DNA of 64,000 nt from Clostridium sp. (GTDB lineage: Bacteria > Bacillota > Clostridia > Lachnospirales > Lachnospiraceae), in contig JAMPFS010000001.1 in NCBI GenBank assembly GCA_023664325.1, positions 131,447 through 195,446 on the forward strand, in the 5' to 3' direction. Of the stretch, positions 42,946-51,360 are shown one piece after another. Within the stretch, counting starts at the first letter, position 1, and every line of letters starts with the position of its first letter. Under the pieces are notes generated by a model. The model worked only from the letters and a program-made list of their open reading frames with translations, was not told the DNA's origin and ran no database searches. Made by a program: the position numbers and the translations under genes.

Positions 42946-43836
42946 CTAATTCTCCGGGGTATCTCCCTCCGCATTGCCCGGATCGGCATTCCCGGAAGTG
43001 TCCTCCCCCGTATCTTCCTGATTCCCGGCAGGCTCCTCCTGCCCCTGTGTCTGTTCACTCGTCTGGTCGGCAGCGGACTGTGTTTCTACATTTCGTCTGC
43101 TGATAATCTCATAAAACTCCTGTAAAGAGGAATCTTTTGCTTTCAGTTCCGTATTCTTTTCCTCGACGCTTTTATATACCTTCTGGATATCTGCATCCCC
43201 TTTTATCTTCTCAATATATTCCTTCACATCTGCGCTCAGTTCACCATTATTAATCATATACCCTCTCTCTCCATGCACAATATAAAGCGTGATAATATCG
43301 TACGGAGAAGAATTTACGCCTGCGATCGTCAGATTGGCAACTACAAAGGCAATATAACTGCCCTCGCTGAGACCTGCTTTGGTATATACGGTAATATTGT
43401 CATAATTGGTAATAAATTCCGCTTTCCTCTTGAGATTCTCATCATTCCGGTATTCATCTGCATCCGTCACCATATCCTGAAGCCTCAGATAATCACAGGA
43501 CGTGATAGCCGTAAAATAAGTTGTAATAAACTCATTTAAGGATTCATCCGCATCTTTTTCATAAGGGATAATCGTATCATGTTCCTCATCCACATTAACA
43601 TTTTCCTGAAGCACTGCCTCCCTGTCTTCCCTGGACAGATTCTCTGCCTTATTTACAAATGGCAGACCGACAAAAATATATGCCAGCACACAGCATAATA
43701 TAAATAAACTCCAGCCCAGACCAAGTTTCAGTTTTGGACTGATTGTAATCACATCTGCTCCATCGCCAAGTTTTAATTCTTTTAAGTGGAAATTTTCATA
43801 TGAATCTGATATTTTATCAAATAGACTCTTTTTCAT
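42946..43836 (-). CDS. Single-pass membrane protein of unknown function
   Basis: 296 aa. A 40-residue cytoplasmic N-terminus, one membrane helix at about 41-61, an extracytoplasmic domain (about 90-200) with mixed alpha/beta character that could be NTF2-like, a charged helical stretch, and a C-terminal tail rich in Gln, Glu, Gly, Asn and Pro (about 250-296). No catalytic motif or cysteine pair recognised. GGGAG lies six bases before the ATG. It resembles hypothetical cell-envelope proteins of Lachnospiraceae. An 8-bp inverted repeat lies in its leader (43852-43873). Confidence 0.7.
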   Translation of the reverse strand: MKKSLFDKISDSYENFHLKELKLGDGADVITISPKLKLGLGWSLFILCCVLAYIFVGLPFVNKAENLSREDREAVLQENVNVDEEHDTIIPYEKDADESLNEFITTYFTAITSCDYLRLQDMVTDADEYRNDENLKRKAEFITNYDNITVYTKAGLSEGSYIAFVVANLTIAGVNSSPYDIITLYIVHGERGYMINNGELSADVKEYIEKIKGDADIQKVYKSVEEKNTELKAKDSSLQEFYEIISRRNVETQSAADQTSEQTQGQEEPAGNQEDTGEDTSGNADPGNAEGDTPEN

Positions 43837-43944
43837 AACTGTCTCCCGTCAAATATTTTCTATTAAAAATATTGAATTTCTCTCATTTTTTGAACGTCAT
43901 ATAGTTCTATTTTAACAAAACGCATATTAAAATGCAACAATCGT

Positions 43945-43973
43945 TTGCTATTTTCAAAATTTTGTAGTATGAT
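43945..43973 (+). promoter_or_regulatory. Promoter of tRNA-Arg
   Basis: -35 TTGCTA (43945-43950), 17-base spacer, -10 TATGAT (43968-43973), about 12 bases before the mature tRNA 5' end. Confidence 0.75.
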
Positions 43974-43985
43974 ATTAGACGTAGC

Positions 43986-44057
43986 GCACCAGTAGCTCAG
44001 TGGATAGAGCAATGGCCTCCGGAGCCATGTGCGGAGGTTCGATTCCTCTCTGGTGCA
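43986..44057 (+). tRNA. tRNA-Arg (anticodon CCG)
   Basis: 72 bases folding as a full cloverleaf: 7-bp acceptor GCACCAG/CTGGTGC, D arm GCTC/GAGC, anticodon stem ATGGC/GCCAT with loop CTCCGGA giving anticodon CCG, and T arm GGAGG/CCTCT with TTCGATT. The discriminator base is A and the CCA end is not encoded. It decodes CGG. Confidence 0.95.
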
Positions 44058-44064
44058 TCAGACA

Positions 44065-44112
44065 AAAGCTCCGAAATGTTTATTTTCATGCATTCCAGGA
44101 GCTTTCTTAATT
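44065..44112 (+). terminator. Terminator after tRNA-Arg
   Basis: Arms AAAGCTCC (44065-44072) and GGAGCTTT (44098-44105) with a 25-base loop, followed by CTTAATTTT and a longer T-run further on. The long loop makes it a moderate terminator, and read-through into the RlmH-like gene 30 bases later is possible. Confidence 0.6.
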
Positions 44113-44138
44113 TTAGTATTTTTTTAAGGGGCATTTTT

Positions 44139-44576
44139 ATGCGGTATAACATCTATTGTAACAAGAAGAATCTGTCAAAGAACCACAAGGCTGCAATTGC
44201 TGAATTTGAAAAAAGGCTTGGCAGCTATTGTGACATAACAAAATCCATGACAACAACGCTTTCCCTGCCAAAAGAAATCATAAAAGAAAACCATCACATT
44301 ATTTTCCTCTGTGATGGTCCTTCTACCTATTCTTCTGATGAATTTGCCAGGTATCTTCAATGCCTGTTCTTAAAAGGCGCTTCTGTTTTCCATGTCTTAA
44401 TTGGTTTTTCGCAGGCGGAAGCATATAAAGCGGTGTTATCCGTTTCTAAGGAAGCTGCGCCGGATCATCTATCCTTAAGCCGGTCTTCTCTTTCCACGGA
44501 AACTGCCACCCTGCTGTTTTACGAACAGCTTTACCGCGCTTACACAATACTGCAAGGCAAAACATACCACAAATAA
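44139..44576 (+). CDS. RlmH-like SPOUT protein with degenerate SAM site
   Basis: 145 aa. It aligns with RlmH over its full length: an AIAEFEKRLGSYCDI helix, SSDEFARYLQCLFLKGAS, and a canonical RlmH C-terminus (LFYEQLYRAYTILQGKTYHK). The SAM-binding IGGSLG loop is replaced by IGFSQA, and the conserved SKMTFPHQ segment by SRSSLSTE, so it probably cannot bind SAM by itself. AAGGGG lies seven bases before the ATG; 21 further upstream codons overlap the tRNA terminator and were rejected. It converges end to end with rlmH. No promoter of its own is evident. Confidence 0.8.
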   Translation: MRYNIYCNKKNLSKNHKAAIAEFEKRLGSYCDITKSMTTTLSLPKEIIKENHHIIFLCDGPSTYSSDEFARYLQCLFLKGASVFHVLIGFSQAEAYKAVLSVSKEAAPDHLSLSRSSLSTETATLLFYEQLYRAYTILQGKTYHK

Positions 44577-45032
44577 TTAAGAGAGCACATTTTGAATTTC
44601 CTCGCAGAGCACCATTCTCATCAACTGATGCGGAAATGTCATCTTTGAAAAGCTTAACTTCATATGGGAACGTTTCTTTAATTCTTCTGAGAGTCCCAGT
44701 GAACCGCCAATCAAATATGTAACACTTTCATATCCATCCTCAAATGCCTTTTTGACTGCTTCCCTGTGCTGCCCGGTTGTCAGTTCCGTTCCCTCAATGC
44801 AAAGCGCTACCACATAATCCCTGTTTGTAAACCGTTTTAAAAAATGCGCCCCCTCTTTTTCTAAAATCTGCTGTCTCTGCTTTTCATTTACATGCTCCGG
44901 GATTTTTTCATCCGGAAACTCCAATATATCCAAATGATGATTTGCGCGAAGCAGTCGCTTTTGAATGTCTTCTATCTCTGCCCTGTAATAAGAATCTTTT
45001 ATTTTTCCGATACATAATATCCGGTATTTCAT
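44577..45032 (-). CDS. rlmH: 23S rRNA (pseudouridine1915-N3)-methyltransferase RlmH, C-terminal tail missing
   Basis: 151 aa. The SPOUT core is intact: DYVVALCIEGTEL, the SAM loop YLIGGSLGLSEELKKR, and LSFSKMTFPHQLMRM. The protein then ends CEEIQNVLS instead of the usual EQIYRAFRI..GEPYHK tail, about nine residues short. The other two frames across the end do not restore the tail, so this is not a simple frameshift. The missing tail is present in the paralogue that ends one base away on the other strand. AAAGGGAG lies four to five bases before the ATG. Confidence 0.9.
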   Translation of the reverse strand: MKYRILCIGKIKDSYYRAEIEDIQKRLLRANHHLDILEFPDEKIPEHVNEKQRQQILEKEGAHFLKRFTNRDYVVALCIEGTELTTGQHREAVKKAFEDGYESVTYLIGGSLGLSEELKKRSHMKLSFSKMTFPHQLMRMVLCEEIQNVLS

Positions 45033-45061
45033 GAAACTCCCTTTCCCTGCATCTTTCCCAT
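45029..45061 (-). CDS. Possible 10-codon leader peptide coupled to rlmH
   Basis: An ATG with AAGGAAGGG just upstream opens a 10-codon frame (MGKMQGKGVS) whose TGA overlaps the rlmH ATG. Size and position suggest translational coupling or a leader peptide. It may be chance in a purine-rich leader. Confidence 0.35.
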   Translation of the reverse strand: MGKMQGKGVS

Positions 45062-45200
45062 GTTCCCTTCCTTTTAAAATTCGTTATGGAAACTGTTACA
45101 AAATGTTTTTTTCATCTTCATAATTTGTTCATATTTATCTTATATTATAATTATAGTATTTTTTTCATAATTTTTTCATTTAATTCTCCCTTATACTTAT

Positions 45201-45227
45201 AAAAGAGACCAGAAATGGTCTCTTTTT
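45201..45227 (-). terminator. Terminator of putP
   Basis: Perfect 10-bp arms AAAAGAGACC/GGTCTCTTTT with a 6-base loop, about 50 bases after the putP stop. A/T tracts on both sides make it workable in either direction. The rest of the 243-base gap to rlmH is very A/T-rich with several TATAAT-like hexamers but no clear -35. Confidence 0.85.
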
Positions 45228-45275
45228 ATGTAAATACTGTGATAACAAATGTAACGCTCATCCCGGTATGTATTT

Positions 45276-46859
45276 TTATAAGTTATCATTTTGCATATCT
45301 TCAAATTCCTTTATAATTTCCTCGGATGGCGCTTTGGTTGTAAGCGATACGATAATAATCAGGGCAAGGCTTATAAAAAATCCAACGAGCAGGGAATATA
45401 GCCCTGTCTGGGTTCCCAAAGTATTAATAATCTCCTTTCCCTTCTCATCCATCAGCCCCGTATGGAAGATCGGAATATAATCCCATACAAGCACCGTTAC
45501 TGCACCGGACACGATACCGGCGATTGCGCCTGCCAGATTTGTGCGCTTCCAGTAAAGCGACAAAATGACAACCGGTCCAAACGCTGCGCCAAAACCTGCC
45601 CATGCATTGGAAACCAGCCCCATGACAGAACTGTCCGGATTCAGCGCAATCAGATATGCGAGTACTGCTACAACGACAACCGTTGCGCGGCTTACCGCAA
45701 GCACTGTCTGATCGGAGGCATCTCTTTTTATAACACCCTTAAATAAATCCTCTGCCACAGAAGACGCCGTTACCAAAAGCTGGGAATCCGCTGTAGACAT
45801 AATGGCAGCAAGGATTCCACAGAGGAATACCCCTCCTATAAATACCAGATTTGTTTCCGACATAAAAATTTTCTTAATCATTTCAATAAACACATTCTCT
45901 GCCGAAATTGCCGCTGCATCCCCCTGCCCCAAAATAGTCGGGAACAGATATGCGCGCCCTACAATGCCGATCACCACAGCAAAACCTAAGGAAATGGCAA
46001 CCCACACAATCGCAATGACCTTTGATTTGCTGAGTTCCTTTTCACTGGAAACAGCCATAAACCGAACCAGAATATGCGGCATGCCCATATACCCCAATCC
46101 CCACGCAAGCTGGGAAATAATGTACACGGCAGAAACCCTCGAGCCTGAGTCATGCATAATATTCAAAAATGAACTGGCGCCTCCTGCCACGCCGGTCGTG
46201 TTTAATACTTCCGTCAGATTGCCGGCGCCAATCGAAAAATAGGCAATAATCGGCACCACTAAAATACCAATCAGCATCAATGTACCCTGAATAAAATCTG
46301 TCGTACAAACCGCCATAAATCCGCCCAAAAAGGTATATACTAATATAACAACTGCACCGATTGTCAGGGCAAGCTTATAATCAATCCCGAACACAGAAGT
46401 AAAAAGCTTTCCTCCCGCAGTAAGCGCAGATGCCGTATATACTAAAAAGAAGATGACAAAGACCAGCGAAGACGAAACCAGCAAAATTCTCTTTTTGTCG
46501 TGGAAGCGGTTTTCCAAAAACGCCGGCAGCGTCAGGGAATTGTTGGCACGGATCGTATATCTCCTAAGCCTTGAGGAAATAAACAGCCAGTTGCATACTG
46601 TACCGATAAACAAACCTACTGCAATCCAAGCCTGTCCGGTACCAAATGCATAAATGCTTCCCGGAAGCCCCATCAGCAGCCAGCCGCTCATATCCGATGC
46701 CTGGGCAGAAAGCGCTGCCACCCATCCGTTTAATTTACGGCCGCCTAAAAAATAATCTTCTGAATTTTTTGTTTTACCCGCATAGACTGCGCCAATAACA
46801 ATCATGATCACCATATATATCACAAATGCAAATAAAACCCATATGATTGAACCATTCAT
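45276..46859 (-). CDS. putP: Sodium/proline symporter PutP
   Basis: 527 aa with about 13 membrane helices, sodium:solute symporter family. The signature includes SEDYFLGGRKLNGWVAALS, SDMSGWLLMGLPG with Na+-ligating Ser/Asp, and MSTADSQLLVTASSVAEDLF near residue 355-375. Takes up proline with Na+. Pantothenate or other SSS substrates are less likely given these motifs. It has an extended -10 promoter divergent from the phosphate cotransporter. Confidence 0.92.
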   Translation of the reverse strand: MNGSIIWVLFAFVIYMVIMIVIGAVYAGKTKNSEDYFLGGRKLNGWVAALSAQASDMSGWLLMGLPGSIYAFGTGQAWIAVGLFIGTVCNWLFISSRLRRYTIRANNSLTLPAFLENRFHDKKRILLVSSSLVFVIFFLVYTASALTAGGKLFTSVFGIDYKLALTIGAVVILVYTFLGGFMAVCTTDFIQGTLMLIGILVVPIIAYFSIGAGNLTEVLNTTGVAGGASSFLNIMHDSGSRVSAVYIISQLAWGLGYMGMPHILVRFMAVSSEKELSKSKVIAIVWVAISLGFAVVIGIVGRAYLFPTILGQGDAAAISAENVFIEMIKKIFMSETNLVFIGGVFLCGILAAIMSTADSQLLVTASSVAEDLFKGVIKRDASDQTVLAVSRATVVVVAVLAYLIALNPDSSVMGLVSNAWAGFGAAFGPVVILSLYWKRTNLAGAIAGIVSGAVTVLVWDYIPIFHTGLMDEKGKEIINTLGTQTGLYSLLVGFFISLALIIIVSLTTKAPSEEIIKEFEDMQNDNL

Positions 46860-46893
46860 ACTGTACTCTCCTTAAACCACAAAAATTTGTTCC

Positions 46894-46902
46894 ATTCTAT
46901 CA
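46894..46902 (-). promoter_or_regulatory. Extended -10 promoter of putP
   Basis: Minus-strand TG-A-TAGAAT (the -10 hexamer at 46894-46899 preceded by TGA), with no good -35. About 35 bases before the putP ATG, which has AAGGAG upstream. Confidence 0.55.
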
Positions 46903-46930
46903 CACTTTGTATAAAAAATCCAGTTTTATA

Positions 46931-46959
46931 GTGACAAACCTTTTAAAACATCTTATAAT
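46931..46959 (+). promoter_or_regulatory. SigA promoter of the Na/Pi cotransporter
   Basis: -35 GTGACA (46931-46936), 17-base spacer, perfect -10 TATAAT (46954-46959). The leader to the ATG at 47064 is about 100 bases with no recognised riboswitch. Confidence 0.75.
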
Positions 46960-47063
46960 AAACCCTGTGCGAATTTTTATATGCATGGATGTACATAATT
47001 TTGAAAGCAAGGCTTTGAAAAATTATTTTGCAGAAAACGCAGTATACATGGAGGGCAAAAAAT

Positions 47064-49067
47064 ATGGAAATATTATCAGTATTGCAACTACTTGGAGGAG
47101 TCGGACTATTTCTATATGGCATGAGTCTGATGGGATCTTCTCTGGAGAAGCTTGCCGGTTCCGGGTTGGAACGAATTTTAGAAAAACTTACCACCAGCAA
47201 GAAAAAAGGAGTCGGAGCCATCAAGGGATGGGGGCTCGGCGCAGGAGTAACCGCCATTATCCAAAGCTCTGCTGCCACTACGATTATGCTAATTGGTTTT
47301 GTAAATGCCGGCATCATGAAATTAAACCAGGCGATACCGGTTGTACTCGGCTCTAACGTAGGCAGTACTGTGACAGCGCAGATCCTACGTCTGGGTGATT
47401 TAGCTTCGGATAACCTGATTTTAAAGCTTTTAAAACCCTCCGCTTTTGCTCCCATGCTTGTTGGCATCGGCGCATTTATCCTTCTGTTCACTAAAAAGAA
47501 AAAAGCGAAAGATATTGCCGGTATTTTAGTCGGTTTAGGCGTGCTGTTTTACGGCATGACAACAATGGAAACGGTCTTTGCCCCCTTAAAGGAATCCGAA
47601 ACCTTCCAAAATGCTTTCACATCCTTTAGCAATCCATTCCTCGGTATTTTAATCGGTTTGGTGATTACTGCGATCATCCAAAGCTCATCCGCCTCCGTCG
47701 GTATTTTACAGGCATTATCTGCCACAGGAAGTGTCAGCTATGCCATTGCAGTTCCCATTATTATCGGACAAAATATCGGTAAATGCATGACGATTATTTT
47801 AGGTGGCATTGGCACCAACAAAAAGGCAAAACGCGTATCTTTCAGTTATCTGTTCTTTAATATAGTAGGAGCAGTTTGTTTTGCTGTCATCATATATTCG
47901 ATTTACTATACCATTGGAATCAGCTTTTGGAATGACACGGTAAACCGTGGTGATATTGCAAATATCCACTTTTTATTCAACTTTATCACAAGCATGATTC
48001 TCCTTCCATTTAGTGGTAAGATTGAAAAATTTACCGGTAAAATCATAGGGGAAGATGAAATATCAAAAACCGACCAGGAGCTTGCGACCTTAGACGATAT
48101 GCTTTTAAATACCCCGACCATTGCATTGGAACAGTGTAAACATGTCATTGCTTCTATGGCAGATGCAATCTACGAAAACTATAAACTTTCTACCAGTTTG
48201 ATCTATGACTATGACCCTTCTAAACGGTCAGAGTTAGAAGCAAATGAATCCTTCATTGACAAATGCGAAAGCGTGCTTTCTGCTTATATCGTGAAAATCA
48301 ACTCCAAGCGGCTGTCCAAAGATGACCGTCTCGTCGTCTCTGAAATTCTAAATTCCATCAGCGACTTTGAACGCATGGGGGATCACTGTATAAATATCGC
48401 CTATGTTGCGCAGGACAAAAATGACCAGAATATTCACTTTTCTCCTGCCGGTCACAAAGAGGTGGATACGATTATTGCTGCCGTTGACAATACTTTAAAA
48501 ACAACCTTTGAGGCTTTTAAACATGATAATGCCTCTGCTGCCATCCGCGTGGAACCATTAGCAGAGACGATCGACCGGTTAAAGGAAACCATCAAATCCC
48601 ATCATGTAGACCGTCTTCAGACTGGAGACTGCGGAATTGCAGGCGGCATCGCCTTATTAGACCTTGTCACCAGCTTTGAACGCATCTCCTCCCACTGCTC
48701 AAATATATCCCTGCATATTATCAAACGTGTGGAAAATGACCGCAATTTCGATGAAATGCATGGACATGCAAATGACAGCTTCAGTGAGGAGTACAAAGCT
48801 CTCTACCATTATTATGAATCACAGTATATTACTCCGATCATAACAAAAGAAAACACAGTCAAAAAAGCTGCTGACAAAAAGGATTTGGGCAAAAAAGAGA
48901 CCGCCAAAAAGAACACGGTCAAGAATGAATCCAAAAACAGCGATAAAAAGCCTCAGTTAAAAAAGGAAACCGCCAAAAAAGAAGCTTCAAAGGAATTGCC
49001 AAAAAAGCTTCCAAACAAAAAAACAGAAGCAAAAACACATAAAGATGATAAACATAAGAAAAAGTAA
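47064..49067 (+). CDS. Na/Pi cotransporter with PhoU-like domain and Lys-rich tail
   Basis: 667 aa. The N-terminal half holds two Na/Pi-cotransporter repeats, each with the QSS motif (TAIIQSSAATTIM near 75 and TAIIQSSSASVGIL near 215). A cytoplasmic PhoU-like helical domain follows (about 345-560: NSISDFERMGDHCINIA and LVTSFERISSHCSNISL). The last 75 residues are a low-complexity tail of Lys, Ala, Glu and Thr. It imports phosphate or related anions. The ATG at 47064 has GGAGGG eight bases upstream; the 12-codon extension lacks an SD. Confidence 0.92.
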   Translation: MEILSVLQLLGGVGLFLYGMSLMGSSLEKLAGSGLERILEKLTTSKKKGVGAIKGWGLGAGVTAIIQSSAATTIMLIGFVNAGIMKLNQAIPVVLGSNVGSTVTAQILRLGDLASDNLILKLLKPSAFAPMLVGIGAFILLFTKKKKAKDIAGILVGLGVLFYGMTTMETVFAPLKESETFQNAFTSFSNPFLGILIGLVITAIIQSSSASVGILQALSATGSVSYAIAVPIIIGQNIGKCMTIILGGIGTNKKAKRVSFSYLFFNIVGAVCFAVIIYSIYYTIGISFWNDTVNRGDIANIHFLFNFITSMILLPFSGKIEKFTGKIIGEDEISKTDQELATLDDMLLNTPTIALEQCKHVIASMADAIYENYKLSTSLIYDYDPSKRSELEANESFIDKCESVLSAYIVKINSKRLSKDDRLVVSEILNSISDFERMGDHCINIAYVAQDKNDQNIHFSPAGHKEVDTIIAAVDNTLKTTFEAFKHDNASAAIRVEPLAETIDRLKETIKSHHVDRLQTGDCGIAGGIALLDLVTSFERISSHCSNISLHIIKRVENDRNFDEMHGHANDSFSEEYKALYHYYESQYITPIITKENTVKKAADKKDLGKKETAKKNTVKNESKNSDKKPQLKKETAKKEASKELPKKLPNKKTEAKTHKDDKHKKK

Positions 49068-49089
49068 ACGAACAAAGAACATCCTGTTT

Positions 49090-49806
49090 TTATGAATGTT
49101 CCCCGATACTTTCGTCCTCTCTTTCATTTTCCTGATCTTTACTTTCAATTACCCATACGGAACCCTGCTGCACGGAAATGGCTGCGGCAGGCTCCGTGAT
49201 CCGATTGCTGACAGTCAGGGTATTTCCCGGTACAATCTCCTTATCTTTCAACGGATAAGCCACTCCGCTTATCGTCAGCCCTCTCACCACAGGAGATAAC
49301 GGAATAACAGACAGATATGTTCCGTGCTGCTCATCTCTTTGAATGACAACCTTTGTCCTTGCTTCATCCGAAAGCATCTGAATGCGGTTTGTCTCATCCA
49401 CCATATAACAGGTTACCGCCGCCCGTTCTGCCACAAGCAAAAGCTCCATATTCATTAAAATATGATCCATGCGGCTGCCTGTTCCCGCAAGTATCGTAAC
49501 CTCATCTGCCCCCATCTCCACTGCCTTTATCAGTGCAAGCTCCGTGTCAGAGGCATCCTTTTTTGCCGGATAACGTTCGATGCATGCCTTTAATTCTCCG
49601 GCATGAACCCTTTCTTCATAGCGGGCAAGCAGGCGTTGATCCACCGTGTCAAAATCCCCCAAAATAACATCCGGCAGGATATGCAGAACATCTGCATATT
49701 CCAATCCCTTATCAACAACAAAGACCTTATCGGTGGATAAGGTCTTACAATATCTCTTCGCAAATGACAGATTTAAGTATCCGCCTGATATAATTAAGAT
49801 ATGCAT
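49090..49806 (-). CDS. thiN: Thiamine pyrophosphokinase
   Basis: 238 aa. Motifs LPDVILGDFDTVD, YPAKKDASDTELAL and GTGSRMDHILMNMELL define the family, and a C-terminal beta domain binds thiamine. Converts thiamine plus ATP to the cofactor. The tail is acidic and about 20 residues longer than usual. The start overlaps the rpe stop by 13 bases. Last gene of the murE-thiN run. Confidence 0.95.
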   Translation of the reverse strand: MHILIISGGYLNLSFAKRYCKTLSTDKVFVVDKGLEYADVLHILPDVILGDFDTVDQRLLARYEERVHAGELKACIERYPAKKDASDTELALIKAVEMGADEVTILAGTGSRMDHILMNMELLLVAERAAVTCYMVDETNRIQMLSDEARTKVVIQRDEQHGTYLSVIPLSPVVRGLTISGVAYPLKDKEIVPGNTLTVSNRITEPAAAISVQQGSVWVIESKDQENEREDESIGEHS

Positions 49807-50444
49807 GCTAAAAGCTCCTTTACATTTTCTGCCCGGTCATTCTGAAATACAGCCGAACCTGCTACCAGAACATTTGCTCCTGCCTCGGCTGCGGCACTGA
49901 TATTAGAAGCGCCAATTCCGCCATCCACCTCAATCCAGAGATTCGGATAAGCAATCTCCGTCATTTTTTTCACATCCCTGATCTTTATAAGGCTGTCTTC
50001 TATAAAGGATTGTCCGCCAAAGCCGGGATATACGCTCATAATCAATACCATGTCGGTCATATCAAAAAAAGGCTCCAAAACCGACACCGGTGTGTCCGGG
50101 CTGATGGCAAGTCCCGCCTTTATTCCCATATCCCGGATCGCTTGCAAAACGGCTTTTACATCCTGACATGCCTCATAATGTACCGTAAGAATATCCGCCC
50201 CGGCTTTCTTAAAATCTTCCAGATAACGAATCGGTTCATCAATCATTAAATGAACGTCAAACAGCGCCTTTGTCACCTTTCGGACAGATGAAATAACCGG
50301 TGCGCCAAACGAAATATTCGGTACAAAACTTCCATCCATCACATCTAAGTGAATCATTGACGCTCCAGCCTGTGCCACTGTCGCAATTTCTTTTCCTAAC
50401 TCCGAAAAATCTGCTGATAATACGGAGGGTGCCAAATAGTTCAT
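49794..50444 (-). CDS. rpe: Ribulose-phosphate 3-epimerase
   Basis: 216 aa TIM barrel. APSVLSADF, the metal-binding HLDVMDGSFVPN, SVYPGFGGQSF and EVDGGIG are all present. Interconverts ribulose-5-P and xylulose-5-P. The ATG at 50444 has GGAG six bases upstream; a TTG eight codons earlier was rejected. It follows rsgA by 37 bases, the rsgA-rpe-thiN order usual in Firmicutes. Confidence 0.97.
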   Translation of the reverse strand: MNYLAPSVLSADFSELGKEIATVAQAGASMIHLDVMDGSFVPNISFGAPVISSVRKVTKALFDVHLMIDEPIRYLEDFKKAGADILTVHYEACQDVKAVLQAIRDMGIKAGLAISPDTPVSVLEPFFDMTDMVLIMSVYPGFGGQSFIEDSLIKIRDVKKMTEIAYPNLWIEVDGGIGASNISAAAEAGANVLVAGSAVFQNDRAENVKELLACIS

Positions 50445-50481
50445 ATCCGTCTCCAATCTACCACTCAAATCGTGTATTTTG

Positions 50482-51360
50482 CTAATGATATCTTTTTGTA
50501 TTCTTTAACTCCTCAAAAAACAGCTTATAATTCTCATAACGGGAAATCGAAATCTGTCCATCTGCTACCGCCTGCTTTACACCACACTGCCGCTCACCGA
50601 TATGATTGCAGCCGCCAAAACGGCATTCCGGCTCATATGGCTCAAACTCCTCATAAAAACCTTTCAAATCCTCCGGTTCCATGTCATAAAAATAAATGGA
50701 ACTAAAACCCGGGGTATCCATCAGGTAAGTATCTTCCTCTAAGGGAATGAGTTCCGAATGCCTCGTCGTATGCTTTCCACGTTCTATTTTACGGCTGATC
50801 GCGCCAATATCCATGTTGGCAGAAGGATTTAACATATTCATAATAGAGGACTTGCCTACACCGGATGGACCGGCCAAAGCAGTGGTTTTTCCTCTCAACA
50901 CACTTTTTAGCGCATCCATGCCATGTTCTGCATAAGTACTGGCAGAAATAACCTCATGCCCGCTTCCTTTATATATGTTCTTATAATCCAGATAAACCGC
51001 CTCATCCACCAGGTCTAATTTGTTAAAACAAATAACGGTCGGCACCTTTTGTTTTTTCATCATGACTAAAAAACGGTCAAGCAGATTAAAATTGGGATTC
51101 GGCGCTGCCGCTGCAAAAACGATCAATGCCTGATCTACATTTGCTACCGCCGGACGAATCAGTTCCGAGGCTCTTGGCATAATCTCATCAATATTGCCAA
51201 GCATCTTCTCATCATCTAAAACGCTAATCCTGACATTATCCCCCACCAACGGCTTTATCTTCTGGTTCCGGAAACTCCCTCTTGCCTTACATTCATAGAT
51301 ATGCCGATTGGAATACACATAATAAAATCCTGCAACTCCTTTTATAATCTTTCCATTCAT
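50482..51360 (-). CDS. rsgA: Ribosome small-subunit-dependent GTPase RsgA
   Basis: 292 aa. N-terminal OB fold, then a circularly permuted GTPase with motifs in the order G4 (FNKLD), G1 (GPSGVGKSS near residue 170) and G3 (DTPGFSS), and a C-terminal zinc site CRFGGCNHIGERQC. Matures the 30S subunit. The ATG follows the prkC TAG directly. Confidence 0.97.
   Translation of the reverse strand: MNGKIIKGVAGFYYVYSNRHIYECKARGSFRNQKIKPLVGDNVRISVLDDEKMLGNIDEIMPRASELIRPAVANVDQALIVFAAAAPNPNFNLLDRFLVMMKKQKVPTVICFNKLDLVDEAVYLDYKNIYKGSGHEVISASTYAEHGMDALKSVLRGKTTALAGPSGVGKSSIMNMLNPSANMDIGAISRKIERGKHTTRHSELIPLEEDTYLMDTPGFSSIYFYDMEPEDLKGFYEEFEPYEPECRFGGCNHIGERQCGVKQAVADGQISISRYENYKLFFEELKNTKRYH

Noticed and set aside
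44560..44640. rlmH tail lost through a simple frameshift or sequencing error
   Set aside because: The alternative frames after the GluGlu codons do not encode the expected YRA...YHK tail, and the paralogue occupies the adjacent DNA.
46943..47491. 182-aa minus-strand frame across the Na/Pi cotransporter start
   Set aside because: Overlaps the promoter and the start of a secure gene, and shows no family resemblance.
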